Under the pieces are notes generated by a model. That model searched no databases. It was not told the DNA's origin and saw nothing but the letters and a program-made list of their open reading frames with translations. A DNA stretch of 64,000 nt from the NCBI RefSeq assembly GCF_008802405.1, contig NZ_VZDO01000001.1, forward strand, positions 434,001-498,000, written 5' to 3'. A program made the translations under genes and the position numbers. This DNA is from Plantimonas leprariae (GTDB lineage Bacteria; Pseudomonadota; Alphaproteobacteria; Rhizobiales; Rhizobiaceae). This document shows, one piece after another, positions 8,540 to 19,900 of this stretch (positions within the stretch are counted from its first letter, which is position 1; every line of letters begins with the position of its first letter).

Positions 8540-11095
8540 ATGCCTTCGCAAATCGACAGGGCGGCAGCGTCGCGGGGGGTGCGGACCCCGGCGGCCACGC
8601 CGAAGGACTCCGGCGGCGGCGCGTGGCGGAGCCTCGCGGGCCTGCCGGTCGCCGTCCTCGCCTGGACGGCGCCGTGCCTCGCGCAGGAGGCCGGCGCGCC
8701 GACGGAGTTCGGCATGACGCCGCACGAGACGCTGATGCTGGCGCTCCTCGCGCTCGCGGTCGGCTTCGGCATGCTAACCCTCGTCTGGCTGCTCCGCCAG
8801 CAGTCGCTGACGGAGGGCGAGAACCGGGATCTCCGCGCCGCGGTGGACGAGCTTCGCGGCCAGGCGGAGCGGAGCGCGGCGCTCCTCGCCGGCGACGACC
8901 AGCGCGTCGTGGTCTATTCGGCCGGCGCCTTGCCGAGCGTCCAGGGCATGCTGCCCTTCGCCTCCGGCGCGCCCGCCGACCCGCGGCGCTTCCTCGATTT
9001 CGAAAGCTGGCTGCCGGCCGAAACCGCGCGCCGGCTCGACGCGGCGGTCGGCCAGTTGAAGGACCGGGCCGAGACCTTCCGCATGATCCTCGGCGTGCCG
9101 AACGGCTCGCCGGTGGAGGCCTGCGGCCGCGCGATCGGCGCGGACGCCGTGGTGCGCTTCTCGGCGCTCGGGGGGCTTCGCGAGGAACTGGCGCTCCTGC
9201 GCGCCGACCACGCGCGCGGACAGGCCACCATCGGCACGATGCAGGCGCTCTGCGACGACCTGCCGATGCCGGTCTGGCTGCGCGACGGCGAGCGCCGCCT
9301 GTCCTGGGTGAACCGTGCCTATGCGGCGTCCGTCGACGCGGACGACGCCGCCGCCGCCATCGCGAGCCAGGCCGAGTTCCTCGGCGAGCAGGACCGCTCC
9401 GCCGTCGCCGCCGCCGTCGCGGAGAAGGGCGCGGCGTCGGAGCGCCTGTCGACGGTGGTCGACGCCGACCGCCGCAACTTCCACGTCGTCGAGGCGGCCG
9501 GCCCCGCCGGCTCGGCGGGCGTCGCGATCGACGTGTCTGAAACCGAAGCCGTGCGCATGGAACTGCGCCAGACCATCCGGAGCCATTCCGAGACGCTGGA
9601 CCAGCTCACCACCGCCATCGCCAAGTTCGACGACAAGACGCAGCTCGTCTACCACAACGCCGCCTTCGGCAAGCTCTTCGGCCTCAGCGCCGTCTATCTC
9701 GACGCGCGGCCCGACCAGGTGTCGATGATGGATCACCTGCGCTCGAAGGGCGTCCTGCCCGAGGATCGCCCCTTGCGCGAGCTAAAGAACGAGATCCTCG
9801 CCGCCTACCGCGCGACGGAGCCGACCGAGACGCTCTGGCATCTGTCCGACGGGCGGACGCTCCGCGTCTTCGCCGCCCCGGCCCCGCAGGGCGGCGCGAC
9901 CTGGATCTTCGAGGACCTGACGGAGAAGCTGGAGCTCGAATCGCGCCTGAACGTCCTCGTCCGCCTCCAGGGCGAGACGCTGGACTACCTGAACGAGGCC
10001 GTCTCGGTGTTCGGGCCGGACGGGCGGCTGCGCTTGTCGAACCCCTCCTTCGCCGAGCTCTGGGGCCTTTCCGACGAGTTCGTGCAGGCCAAACCCCACA
10101 TCAAGGCGATCGGCAAGGCCGTCGACGTGACGATCCTGCCGCCGGAGGACGGTTCCGACAGCCCCGGCATCGACTGGGGCGGCTTCATCAGGGCCGTCAC
10201 CGCCTTCGCGGAGGGCGAGCGTCGCAACCAGACCGGCGAGTTCCGCTTGAGCGACGGCCGCGTCCAGTCCTACGGCATCGTGCCGCTGCCGAACGGGCAG
10301 ACCATGCTGACCTTCTCCGACATCACCGACGCGAGGGCCGCCGAGCGGATGCTGCGCGAAAGGAACGACGCGCTCGAGATGGCGGACCGGGTGAAGACCG
10401 ACTTCGTCAAGCACGTGAACTACGAGCTGCGCTCGCCGCTCACCAACATCATCGGCTTCTCGGCGCTGCTGCGCGCCAGCGAGACCGGCCCGTTGACCGA
10501 GCGCCAGGCCGAATATCTCGACTACATCTCGACCTCGACGGCGGCGCTGATGACCATCGTCAACGACATCCTCGATCTCGCCTCGATCGACGCCGGCACG
10601 ATGGACCTCGAGATTTCCGAGGTCGAGATCGCCAAGGTGGCGGAAAAGGCGATGGAGGGCCTCGCCGACCGCCTGCGCGAGAACGACCTGACGGTCGCGG
10701 TCGACGTCGCCCGCGCCGGTCGCTCGTTCTTCGCCGACGAGCACCGCGTCGTGCAGGTGCTGTTCAACCTCCTGTCGAATGCCGCCAACTTCGCCCCGGC
10801 CGGCACGGCGATCGACCTCACCGCCGAGCGCGACGGGAGCGACCTCGTCTTCGCCGTCCGCGATCGCGGCCCCGGCATCGCGCCGGGCCAGTTGGACCGC
10901 ATCTTCGAGCGCTTCGAGGCCGACCCCGTCGGCGGCCGCCATTCGGGCGCCGGCCTCGGCCTGTCGATCGTGAAAAGCTTCGTCGAACTGCATCGCGGCA
11001 CGGTCGAGGTGCGCTCCAACCGCGAGGACGGCACCACCGTCGTCTGCCGCTTGCCCTTCGAAGGTCGCGCCATCCTGTCGGACGCCGCCGAATGA
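8540..11095 (+). CDS. divL: DivL-type cell-cycle pseudo-histidine kinase
   Basis: This 851-residue membrane protein has two hydrophobic segments near the N-terminus (about 28-48 and 62-87). Several PAS domains follow, a PAS-like region around 230-330 and clear ones near 345-470 and 475-600, then a kinase core. The dimerisation box reads FVKHVNYELRSPLTN, so tyrosine Y628 replaces the phospho-accepting histidine, the hallmark of DivL. The ATPase boxes (NLLSNAANFA, DRGPGIA, GAGLGLSIVKSF) remain intact. In Caulobacter and Rhizobiales, DivL reads phosphorylated DivK and modulates CckA, and thereby CtrA, to time the cell cycle. Its stop overlaps tsaE-amgK as ATGA. Confidence 0.92.
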   Translation: MPSQIDRAAASRGVRTPAATPKDSGGGAWRSLAGLPVAVLAWTAPCLAQEAGAPTEFGMTPHETLMLALLALAVGFGMLTLVWLLRQQSLTEGENRDLRAAVDELRGQAERSAALLAGDDQRVVVYSAGALPSVQGMLPFASGAPADPRRFLDFESWLPAETARRLDAAVGQLKDRAETFRMILGVPNGSPVEACGRAIGADAVVRFSALGGLREELALLRADHARGQATIGTMQALCDDLPMPVWLRDGERRLSWVNRAYAASVDADDAAAAIASQAEFLGEQDRSAVAAAVAEKGAASERLSTVVDADRRNFHVVEAAGPAGSAGVAIDVSETEAVRMELRQTIRSHSETLDQLTTAIAKFDDKTQLVYHNAAFGKLFGLSAVYLDARPDQVSMMDHLRSKGVLPEDRPLRELKNEILAAYRATEPTETLWHLSDGRTLRVFAAPAPQGGATWIFEDLTEKLELESRLNVLVRLQGETLDYLNEAVSVFGPDGRLRLSNPSFAELWGLSDEFVQAKPHIKAIGKAVDVTILPPEDGSDSPGIDWGGFIRAVTAFAEGERRNQTGEFRLSDGRVQSYGIVPLPNGQTMLTFSDITDARAAERMLRERNDALEMADRVKTDFVKHVNYELRSPLTNIIGFSALLRASETGPLTERQAEYLDYISTSTAALMTIVNDILDLASIDAGTMDLEISEVEIAKVAEKAMEGLADRLRENDLTVAVDVARAGRSFFADEHRVVQVLFNLLSNAANFAPAGTAIDLTAERDGSDLVFAVRDRGPGIAPGQLDRIFERFEADPVGGRHSGAGLGLSIVKSFVELHRGTVEVRSNREDGTTVVCRLPFEGRAILSDAAE

Positions 11096-12657
11096 ACGCC
11101 CTGCCCTCCACCGCCGCCGGCCGGCCGATCGCCGATGGCGCGACGCCGATCCGCCTCGTCCTCGGGGCGGAAGCGGAGACGCAGCGCCTCGGCGAGGCGC
11201 TGGCGATGATGCTGCGCGCCGGCGACGTAGTGACGCTGCAAGGCGATCTCGGCGCCGGCAAGTCGACGCTGGCGCGGGCGCTGATCCGCTCGCTCGCGGG
11301 CGAGCCGGCGCTGGAGGTGCCCTCGCCCACCTATACCCTCGTCCAGACCTATGAGACGAGCCCGCCGGTCGCGCATCTCGACCTCTACCGTCTCGGCGAC
11401 CCGGCGGAACTGGACGAACTCGGCTTCGAGGAACTCGCCGGGAACGGCATCGTCCTTTGCGAATGGCCGGAGCGCGCCCCGCAAGCCTTCGCGGATGCGG
11501 CGCTGCAGCTCGAACTCGTGTCGGACGGCGCCGGGCGGCTCCTCCTCGCCTCCGGCCGGCCGGAAGCGCTGGACCGGCTCGCCCGCAGCCTCGCGCTGAC
11601 CCGTTTCCTAGAAACCCTTCCCGCCCCCGTCACCGAGCGGCGGCGCCTCTTCGGCGACGCCTCCATCGCCCGCCGCTACGAGACGGCGCGCTACGGCGGC
11701 GAGGCGGTGATCGTGATGGATGCGCCGGCGCGCCCGCTCGGGCCCCCGATCCGCGACGGCCTGCCCTACAGCCGGCTCGCGCATCTCGCCGAGGACGTCG
11801 TGCCCTTCGTCGCGGTCGACATGCTGCTGCGCGCGCGGGGCCTCGCCGCGCCCCGCATTCTCGCCGCCGACCTTGGCCAAGGCTTCCTCGTCATCGAACA
11901 CCTCGGCATCGAGACCATGCTCGGGCCGGATGGCGCGCCCGTGCCGGAGCGCTACGAGGCGACGGCGTTGGTACTCGCCGAGCTGCACGGCGCACCCGTC
12001 GATCCGGTGGTGCCCGTCGCCGAAGGCCTCACGCATACCGTGCCGCCCTTCGACCGCACCGCGATGGGCATCGAGGTCGAGCTGCTGCTCGACTGGTCCT
12101 TCCCCGATCGCTTCGGCCGTCCGGCGACGGATGCCGAGCGCGAGCGCTTCCTCGCCGTCTGGAACGACCTCTTCGCCCGGCTGGACGAGACGGAGACGTC
12201 GATCCTCCTCCGTGACGTCCACTCGCCGAACGTCATCTGGCGCGGCGAGCGGGAAGGCACGGACCGGGTCGGGCTGATCGACTTCCAGGACGCGATGATC
12301 GGGCCGACCGCCTACGATCTCGCCTCGCTGGCGCAGGACGCGCGGGTCGACATCGCGCCGGAGCTGGAAGCGCGGCTGGTGGCGAGCTACTGCGCGGCGC
12401 GGCGCGCGCAAGGCTCCGGCTTCGACGCCGAGGCGTTCGAGGAGGCCTATGCGATCATGGCAGCGCAGCGCGCGACCAAGATCCTCGGCATCTTCGTCCG
12501 GCTGGAGAAGCGCGACGGCAAGCCGTACTACCGCCGCCACCTGCCGCGGCTGCAAGCCTATCTCCGCCGGACGATCACGCATCCGGCGCTCGCCTCGCTG
12601 CGCGAACTCTACGACGAGTGGGGCGTCCTCATCGCCCCCGATCACCCGAAAGGCTAG
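11092..12657 (+). CDS. tsaE: TsaE-AmgK fusion: tRNA t6A ATPase plus sugar kinase
   Basis: A 521-residue two-domain protein. Residues about 15-165 are a TsaE P-loop ATPase (GDLGAGKSTLARA, then SPTYTLVQTY and HLDLYRL), needed for threonylcarbamoyl-adenosine at tRNA position 37. Residues about 180-515 form an aminoglycoside-phosphotransferase fold with the catalytic HSPNVIW loop and the metal-binding LIDFQDAMIGP. That half matches AmgK, which phosphorylates N-acetylmuramate at C1 in cell-wall recycling. The next gene, murU, uses the product, which supports the AmgK role. The fusion is common in Rhizobiales. The ATG overlaps the divL stop, so divL, tsaE-amgK and murU look like one operon. Confidence 0.9.
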   Translation: MNALPSTAAGRPIADGATPIRLVLGAEAETQRLGEALAMMLRAGDVVTLQGDLGAGKSTLARALIRSLAGEPALEVPSPTYTLVQTYETSPPVAHLDLYRLGDPAELDELGFEELAGNGIVLCEWPERAPQAFADAALQLELVSDGAGRLLLASGRPEALDRLARSLALTRFLETLPAPVTERRRLFGDASIARRYETARYGGEAVIVMDAPARPLGPPIRDGLPYSRLAHLAEDVVPFVAVDMLLRARGLAAPRILAADLGQGFLVIEHLGIETMLGPDGAPVPERYEATALVLAELHGAPVDPVVPVAEGLTHTVPPFDRTAMGIEVELLLDWSFPDRFGRPATDAERERFLAVWNDLFARLDETETSILLRDVHSPNVIWRGEREGTDRVGLIDFQDAMIGPTAYDLASLAQDARVDIAPELEARLVASYCAARRAQGSGFDAEAFEEAYAIMAAQRATKILGIFVRLEKRDGKPYYRRHLPRLQAYLRRTITHPALASLRELYDEWGVLIAPDHPKG

Positions 12658-12660
12658 CCG

Positions 12661-13395
12661 ATGGCAGCTCCCGCGACACGGCGGCCGGACACGGCGATGG
12701 TGCTGGCCGCCGGCCTCGGCAAGCGCATGCGGCCGATCACCTCGACCATCCCGAAGCCGCTGGTGGAGATCCGCGGCAAGGCGCTGATCGACTACGGCCT
12801 CGACGCGCTGGAACGGGCCGGCGTCCGGCGGGCGGTGGTCAACGTCCACTACCTCGCCGACCTGATGCAGGCGCATCTGCGCCGCCGCAAGGGGATCGAG
12901 ATCGCCGTCTCCGACGAGCGCGACGCGCTGCTCGAATCCGGCGGCGGCATCGTGCGCGCCCTGCCGCTGATCGGCTCCGAACCGTTCTACGTCGTCAACG
13001 CCGACACGTTCTGGATCGACGGCTATCGCGACAACCTCGAACTCATGGCCGAGATCTGGGACGAGGCGCGCATGGACGTGCTGCTCCTCATCGCCGACAT
13101 GCGGCAGGCGACCGGCTACGACGGGCGCGGCGACTTCACGATGGACGTCGAGGGCCGCCTCACGCGCGTCGCCGAGCGCGACATGTCGCCCTTCATCTAT
13201 GCGGGCGCGGCGATCCTGAAGCCGGAACTCTTCGCCGGCATGGCGGAGGAGAAGTTCTCGCTGAACCGCATCTTCGACCGCGCGATCGAGGCCGACCGCC
13301 TCTTCGGCGTCCGCCTCGACGGCCTCTGGTTCACGGTCGGCACCCCTGAAGCCATCCCCCTCGCCGAAGCCGCTTTCAAGTCCAGCGCGGCTTGA
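12661..13395 (+). CDS. murU: N-acetylmuramate-1-phosphate uridylyltransferase
   Basis: A 244-residue nucleotidyltransferase with the N-terminal LAAGLGKRMRPIT loop, the K of PKPLVEI, and the later NADTFW metal-binding site. It joins UTP to MurNAc-1-phosphate, giving UDP-MurNAc and bypassing de novo MurA/MurB, which makes recycling-positive cells less sensitive to fosfomycin. It starts 3 bases after the upstream gene, whose C-terminal half supplies its substrate. A GDP-mannose or glucose-1-phosphate enzyme would be the alternative for this fold, but the pairing with AmgK favours MurU. Confidence 0.9.
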   Translation: MAAPATRRPDTAMVLAAGLGKRMRPITSTIPKPLVEIRGKALIDYGLDALERAGVRRAVVNVHYLADLMQAHLRRRKGIEIAVSDERDALLESGGGIVRALPLIGSEPFYVVNADTFWIDGYRDNLELMAEIWDEARMDVLLLIADMRQATGYDGRGDFTMDVEGRLTRVAERDMSPFIYAGAAILKPELFAGMAEEKFSLNRIFDRAIEADRLFGVRLDGLWFTVGTPEAIPLAEAAFKSSAA

Positions 13396-13402
13396 GACGG
13401 TC

Positions 13403-13732
13403 TCACGCCGGCCCGGGGGACCCGCGCACCGGCACTGTCGCGACGTCGGCCGGGTCGAACAGCCGGCCGTTCACCGCCATGCGGGTTTCCGTCCTGTCCG
13501 TCGGCGCCCAGTGGGTGACGCAGCCGCATTGCCGGCAGCGGTGGAACTCGAGCGTCCGGTCGCCCCAGCAGTAGAATTCCGTTTCGCCGGCGATGCGGAC
13601 TTCGTCCGGCCGGTAATAGGCCCAGAGCGCCCCGTAGCGCCGGCAGATCGAGCACTGGCAGGCGTTGAAAGCGGCGGGCGGCGCATCGACTTCGATGTGG
13701 ACGGCCTTGCAATGGCAGGTTGCCGCAAGCAT
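13403..13732 (-). CDS. GFA-family (CENP-V/GFA) zinc protein
   Basis: A 109-residue protein with the GFA cysteine pattern: CHCKAV near the start, CQCSICRR in the middle and CRQCGC near the end, which together bind zinc. Family members include glutathione-dependent formaldehyde-activating enzyme, but most are uncharacterised and the substrate cannot be read. The ATG at 13732 has GGGAG upstream; longer frames have no family similarity. It is convergent with murU (7 bases apart) and divergent from addB, 43 bases apart. A second GFA gene lies at 46985-47377. Confidence 0.85.
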   Translation of the reverse strand: MLAATCHCKAVHIEVDAPPAAFNACQCSICRRYGALWAYYRPDEVRIAGETEFYCWGDRTLEFHRCRQCGCVTHWAPTDRTETRMAVNGRLFDPADVATVPVRGSPGPA

Positions 13733-13775
13733 TCGCTTCTCCCAAACCGACGCCAACTGCGATAGCATTTTCGCG

Positions 13776-16700
13776 ATGCCTGCCAAGCTCTTCTCCATCG
13801 CGCCCGGCTCCCCCTTCCTGCGCACGCTCGCGGAAGGCGTGCTGGACGGCCGCATCCTGCCGGGCATGTCCTTCCGCGGCGATCCGCTGGCGCTGGCCGG
13901 CCTCACCATCTACCTGCCGACCCGTCGCGCGGTGCGCGCTCTCGGGGAGGAGTTCGCCCGCGCGCTCGGCGGTTCAGCCGCGATCCTGCCCGCCATCCGC
14001 ACGCTCGGCGACGAGGACCCGACCGCCCTCTTCGACCGCGACGGCGGCGCGAAGTCGTTGGAAGCGGTGATCGACCCGACCGAGCGGCGCATGCTGGTCG
14101 CGCGCTTCGTCCGGCAGTGGAAGACGCGGTTGCGCGAGGCGGCGATCGCCGATCTCCACGACGGCGAGGAGCATGTGGTGCCGGCCTCCAGCGCCGACGC
14201 GCTCTGGCTCGCCTGCGACCTCCTGGCGCTGCTCGATGAGGCTGAAACGGAGGGCACGACGCTTCGCGACCTCACCGGTCTCGCGCCGGACAGCCTTGCC
14301 GGCTGGTGGCAGTTGACGCAGACCTTCCTCGCCATCCTCACCGAGCACTGGCCGGCGGTGCTTGCCGAGCGCGGCCGCGTCGACGAGGTCGCGGCCCGCA
14401 ACCGCTGGCTCCGGGCCGAGGCCGAGGCGATCGGCAGCGGCCGCCGGCCGGGGCCGGTGATCGTCGCCGGCTCCACCGCGACGGCTCCGGCGATGGTGGC
14501 GCTGATGCGGGCCGTCGCGAACCATCCGAGCGGCGCGGTGGTGCTGCCGGGGCTCGACCGGCACATGGACGAGGCCGGCTTCGATGCCGTCCATACGGGC
14601 ACAGCCATCGGCGCCGGCTCGGCGCCGGGCCACCCGCAATACGCGCTGAAGCGGATCCTGCAAGGCATGCTGCTGCCGCGAGGCGCGGTCGACCATTTCG
14701 CGCCGCCGGACGGTGCTACCCTCGCGCTCCGCGAGGCCTTCCTGTCGGACGCGTTGCGCCCTGCCTCCACGACCGATGCCTGGGGGGAGCCGGCGCACCG
14801 GCACCCGGCGCAGGCGCTGGACGGTCTTTCCTTGATCGAGGCCGAGAACGAGCACGAGGAGGCGCTCGCCATCGCCTGCGCCATGCGCGACGCCCTGACG
14901 GATCCCGCCGCCACGGTGGCGCTGACGACGCCGGATCGCTCCCTCGCGCGCCGGGTCTGCGCCGAGCTCGAACGCTTCAACATCGCCGCGAACGATTCCG
15001 CCGGCCGGCCGCTCGCGGCGACGCCGCCCGGCACGCTGATGGCGCTGGCGCTCGCCTGCGCGCTCCGGCCCGGCGACCCGGTGGCGCTGGTGGCGCTCTT
15101 GAAGCATCCGCTGGTGCGGCTCGGCCATGTGCCGGGTGACACCCGTCGCGCCGCCCGCGCGATCGAGATCATGGCGCTGCGCGGCAATGTCGGCGTCGCC
15201 GACGCGGCGAGGCTAGCCGCGCTCTTCGCGAAGGCGCGCGCCGATGCCGAGCCGCCCGCGGAAGAGACTGGGGATACGGCGGCGGCGAAGCGGGCCGCGT
15301 CGCCGGGGGTCCGGGTGACGCGCGCCGTGCGCCTCGTTTCCCGTGCCGATCGCGATCTGGCCGCCGAGGTGGCGCAGCGGCTGGAAGACGCCCTCCGGCC
15401 GCTGATCGAGCTTCGCGACGCCGATCCCTCCGAGATCGGCCCGCAGGCGGTCGCGCTCACTCAGGCGCTGGAAGCCCTTGCCCGCGACGAGGAGGGTGAT
15501 CCGAAGGCGCTCTACGCCACCGAGACCGGCCGGGCGCTGGCCGACTTCCTGCGCGAGATGGTGGCCTGCGTCCCGACCGGCTTTTCCTTCTCGCCGCGTG
15601 AGTTGCCGGACGTGGTGGAAGCGCTGGTCGCGCCGGAACGGGTGCGCCCGCGCGGCGGCCTGTCGGGCCGCGCCTTCGTCTGGGGCGCGCTGGAATCGCG
15701 CCTCCAGCACGTCGACACGATGATCCTCGGCGGCCTCAACGAGGGCACCTGGCCGCACCGGGCGGTCAGCGACGCCTTCCTGTCGCGCCTGATGCGGGCC
15801 GAGATCAAGCTGGAGCCGCCGGAGCGGCTGATCGGCCTCGCGGCGCACGACATCCAGATGGCGCTCGGCATGCCCCGCGTCGTCATGTCCCGCTCCATGC
15901 GGGTCGACGGCGCGCCGACCATCGCGTCGCGCTGGCTGCAGCGCATCCTGACGCTGGCTGGCACGGAGGGCGCAGGGCGGCTGCGGGCCGAGGGCGCGAC
16001 CTTCCTCGCCCATGCCCGAAGGCTGGACGAGGCGGCGGAAGGCCCCGGCGCGCCGGCCCGGGCCACGCGCCCAGCGCCCGTGCCGCCGCCGGAGAAGCGA
16101 CCGAAGCGCTATTCCGTCACCGAGGTGGAGCGGCTGGTGCGCGACCCCTACGCCGTCCACGCATCCCGCGTCCTGAAGCTCGAGCCCTTTCCGGACCTCC
16201 TGCGCAATCCGGGCGCCGCCGACCGCGGCAATCTCTTCCACGCGATTCTCGCCGAGTTCGCGGCACAAGACGCCGACCCCGGCGGCGCGGGGGCGGAGAC
16301 GCGGCTCCTCACCGTCGCGGCCGAGCATTTTGAACGCGAGAAGTTGCCGAAGGAAGTCGAGGCCGTCTGGTGGCCGCGCATGGAAACGCTTGCGGCGAAC
16401 TACTGCGAATGGGAGCGCGGCCGGGCGCACCGCATCGCGAAGCGCCTCGTGGAAACGCGCGGCGAGCACCATTTCGCCGACATCGACACCGCGATCCGCG
16501 GCTTCGCCGACCGGATCGACGTCGCCACCGATGGATCGCTGGAGATCATCGACTTCAAGACCGGCACCAACCCGTCGGTACGCCAAGCGCGCGTGCTGCT
16601 CAGCCCGCAACTGCCGCTGGAAGGGGCGATGGCGAAGCTCGGGGCCTTCGCGGAGACCGGCGAGGGAGCGAAGTCCGTCGCCGATCTGTCCTACGTGCGC

Positions 16701-16958
16701 CTGCGCGAGCGCGAGCTCTACGAGGAAACGCTCAGCTACGACGACCGCCGCACCGGCGCCCGCGTCACCGGCGACGACCTCGCCGACGCGGCGCTGGAGA
16801 AGTTCCGGGGCCTCGCCGCGCACTACGCCAAGGCCGGAACGCCCTTCCCGTCGCGGGCGCGCCCGTTCATGGCCGGCGACTTCTCGGGCGACTACGACCA
16901 TCTGGCTCGCGCCCGCGAATGGTCGGTCGGCAGCGACGATGGGGACGGCGGCGAATGA
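13776..16958 (+). CDS. addB: AddB, subunit of AddAB helicase-nuclease
   Basis: A 1060-residue protein of the alphaproteobacterial AddB type. The N-terminal half is a degenerate helicase ([13 protein letters not shown] replaces a canonical Walker A). The C-terminal part is a RecB-like nuclease with an [12 protein letters not shown] motif that supplies catalytic Asp and Lys. With AddA it unwinds and resects double-strand breaks to load RecA. The iron-sulfur cysteines of Firmicutes AddB are not evident, as expected for this lineage. The start at 13776 fits the family; the reading frame extends upstream without similarity. Its stop overlaps addA as ATGA. Confidence 0.93.
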   Translation: MPAKLFSIAPGSPFLRTLAEGVLDGRILPGMSFRGDPLALAGLTIYLPTRRAVRALGEEFARALGGSAAILPAIRTLGDEDPTALFDRDGGAKSLEAVIDPTERRMLVARFVRQWKTRLREAAIADLHDGEEHVVPASSADALWLACDLLALLDEAETEGTTLRDLTGLAPDSLAGWWQLTQTFLAILTEHWPAVLAERGRVDEVAARNRWLRAEAEAIGSGRRPGPVIVAGSTATAPAMVALMRAVANHPSGAVVLPGLDRHMDEAGFDAVHTGTAIGAGSAPGHPQYALKRILQGMLLPRGAVDHFAPPDGATLALREAFLSDALRPASTTDAWGEPAHRHPAQALDGLSLIEAENEHEEALAIACAMRDALTDPAATVALTTPDRSLARRVCAELERFNIAANDSAGRPLAATPPGTLMALALACALRPGDPVALVALLKHPLVRLGHVPGDTRRAARAIEIMALRGNVGVADAARLAALFAKARADAEPPAEETGDTAAAKRAASPGVRVTRAVRLVSRADRDLAAEVAQRLEDALRPLIELRDADPSEIGPQAVALTQALEALARDEEGDPKALYATETGRALADFLREMVACVPTGFSFSPRELPDVVEALVAPERVRPRGGLSGRAFVWGALESRLQHVDTMILGGLNEGTWPHRAVSDAFLSRLMRAEIKLEPPERLIGLAAHDIQMALGMPRVVMSRSMRVDGAPTIASRWLQRILTLAGTEGAGRLRAEGATFLAHARRLDEAAEGPGAPARATRPAPVPPPEKRPKRYSVTEVERLVRDPYAVHASRVLKLEPFPDLLRNPGAADRGNLFHAILAEFAAQDADPGGAGAETRLLTVAAEHFEREKLPKEVEAVWWPRMETLAANYCEWERGRAHRIAKRLVETRGEHHFADIDTAIRGFADRIDVATDGSLEIIDFKTGTNPSVRQARVLLSPQLPLEGAMAKLGAFAETGEGAKSVADLSYVRLRERELYEETLSYDDRRTGARVTGDDLADAALEKFRGLAAHYAKAGTPFPSRARPFMAGDFSGDYDHLARAREWSVGSDDGDGGE

Positions 16959-19900
16959 GCGCGCTGAAGGTCTCCGAGGCGACCCGGCTCGCCCAGCTCG
17001 GCGCGTCCGATCCGACTTCCTCCGTGATCGTCGCGGCGAATGCCGGCTCCGGCAAGACGCATGTCCTCACCGAACGCGTCGTGCGGCTCCTCCTCGCCGG
17101 GGCCGAGCCTTCGAAGATCCTCTGCCTCACCTACACGAAGGCCGCCGCCGCCGAGATGTCTACCCGCGTCTTCGCGCGCCTCTCGGCCTGGGCGACCGCG
17201 AGCGACGCGGCGCTCTCGAAGGAACTCGAACGACTGCTCGGCCGGCCCGTGGCGGCGAAGGATCGCGCCGGCGCCCGCCGCCTCTTCGCCGAGGCGCTGG
17301 AAACGCCTGGCGGCCTGAAGATTCAGACGATCCACGCCTTCTGCGAGGCGATCCTCCACCAGTTCCCGCTGGAAGCCAACGTACCCGGCCATTTCCACGT
17401 GCTGGACGACAAGGAGAGTGCGCTCGTCCTCGCCGAGGCGCGGCGGCGGCTCGTCACCGGCGACGGCCACCCGCCGGCGGAACGGGCGGCGCTGGCGGGC
17501 GCCTTCGCCGAGGCGCTGGCGCTCGGCGGCGAATGGGGGCTCGACGCGCTGCTCGCCGAGATCGTCTCGCGCCGCGACGCCGTCCGCCGCTTCGTGGAAG
17601 CGTCCGGCGGCATCGAGGCGGCGGTGGCGCGCACCGCCCGGGCGCTCGGCCTCGCCTCGCCGGACGACACGGAGGACGCGGTCATCGCGCGGCATTTCGC
17701 GACCGTCGAGGGCTTCGACGCGGAGTTCCGCGAGAGCCTTCTCGCCGTCGCGCGAACGAGCGACAAGGCGACCGACAGGAAGCTCGCCCAGCTCCTCGAA
17801 GCGGCTGGCGACACGGCGAAGCCGGCGGCGCGGCTCGAAGCGCTCCGCGCCCTCGCCTTCACCAAGGCGGGCGAGCCGAAGAAGCCGGGCTCGGTCGCGA
17901 CCAAGGCGGTGGCGGATTTCCACGCGGATTTCGTCGACCGGCTGGACCGTCTCGTCCGTCAGATCCAGGCGCTGGACGACCGCCTCGCCTCGCTCCGCCT
18001 GTTCCGGGCGAGTCGCGCCGCGCTCGCCATCGCCGACCGACTGGAGGAGGACTACGCGGAACTGAAGCGCCGGCGCGGCCGGCTCGACTTCGAGGACCTC
18101 GTGGTGCGCACCGCCGACCTCCTGACCCGCTCGGAAGCGGCGAATTGGGTGCACTACAAGCTCGACCGCGGCATCGACCACGTCCTCATCGACGAGGCGC
18201 AGGACACCTCGCCCCGGCAATGGCAGGTGATGCGCTCGCTGGTGGAGGAGTTCTTCGTCGGCGCCTCGGCGCGGCAGGGACCGCGCACCGTCTTCGCGGT
18301 CGGCGACGAGAAGCAGTCGATCTACTCGTTCCAGGGCGCGTCGCCGCTGATGTTCGCCGAGGAGCGGCGGCGGCTGCGCGCCAGGGCCGAGGATGCCGGC
18401 CTGCGCTTCACCGAGCAGCAGCTCCACCAGTCCTTCCGCTCGACGAAGACCGTGCTCGACGCGGTGGACCTCGTCTTCGCCGACCCGGCGAACCGGCAGG
18501 GCCTGTCGTCGGACGGCCTCGCCCCGGCGCACGCGACGGCGCGAGGCGCCGAGGCGGGCGTCGTCGAGGTCTGGCCGCCCTTCGTCGCCTCGCCCCTCGC
18601 CGAGCCGGAGGACTGGCTGGAGGCGGTCGACGTCGAGCCGGAATCCTCGCCCGCCAACCGGCTCGCCCGGCGGATCGCGGCGGCGGTCAAGGCGTGGCTG
18701 GGCACGCCGGTGCGCCAGCGCGACGGCACCACCCGGCCGCTGACGCCGGGCGACGTCCTGATCCTGGTGCGCAAGCGCTCCGGCTTCGTCGAGGCCATGG
18801 GCAAGGCGCTGCGGGACGAGCGGATCGCCGTGGCCGGAGCCGACCGCCTGCTCCTCACCGACCACATCGCCGTGCAGGACCTGATGGCGCTCGGCCGCGC
18901 CGTCGCCAATATCGAGGACGAGCTGTCGCTGGCGGCCTGCCTGAAGAGCCCGCTCTTCGGCTTCACGGACGACGAGCTGATGGCGCTCGCCTTGTCGCGC
19001 AACGGGCACGACGAGTACCAGGGCCTGTTCTTTGCGCTGCGCGACCTCGCCGGCCGCAAGGGTCCGTCGCTGGTGCCGGCCTTCGTGCCGAAGGAAGCTC
19101 GCCCGGCGCTGCTCGCCAGGGCGGACGAGGCCTACCGGCGGTTGGAGGCGCTCCGCAGCCGCACCGGCTTCGTCGGCGTCTTCGCGTTCTATTCGCGCAT
19201 CCTCGGGCCGGAAGGCAGCCGCGCGCTGCTGACGGCTCGGCTCGGGCACGATGCCGGCGAGGTGATCGACGCCTTCCTCGACCTCGCGCTAGCCGCGGAG
19301 GAGGAAGGCCGGCTCGGCCTCGACAGCTTCCTCGCCGACCTCGCGAGCGCGCCGCCGGAGGTGAAGCGCGAGATGGAGCACGGACGGACCGAAGTCAGGA
19401 TCATGACCGTCCACGCCTCGAAGGGTCTCGAGGCGCCGGCGGTGTTCCTAGTCGATCCGGGCTCCGCGCCGTTCTCCCACGCGCACGGGGCGCGGCTGAT
19501 GCGCTGGGACACGATGCCGGGCCTTCGCCCCGGCGAAGCACCGGGTTTCCTATGGCGGGCCGACAAGTCGCTGGAGAACGCGGCGGTGAAGGTGCTGCGC
19601 GAGGAGGAGAAGCGCCTCGCCGAGGAGGAATACCGCCGCCTCCTCTATGTCGGCATGACACGCGCTGCCGACCGCTTGGTGGTCTGCGGCACGGCCGGCA
19701 CAAGAGGCGGCCACGAGGAAAGCTGGCTGGCGCGCGTTGCCGCCGCGCTCGCCCCTCATGCCGAGCCGATCCCCGATGCGGACGGCGAGCCGGCCGGCTG
19801 GCGCTACGGCGGCCTCGCGGCGGAAGCGACCGTCCCAGCCGCGCCGGACGAGCGGCCGGCACCGCTGCGCGACATCGACCTTCGCGAACTGCCGAGCGAA

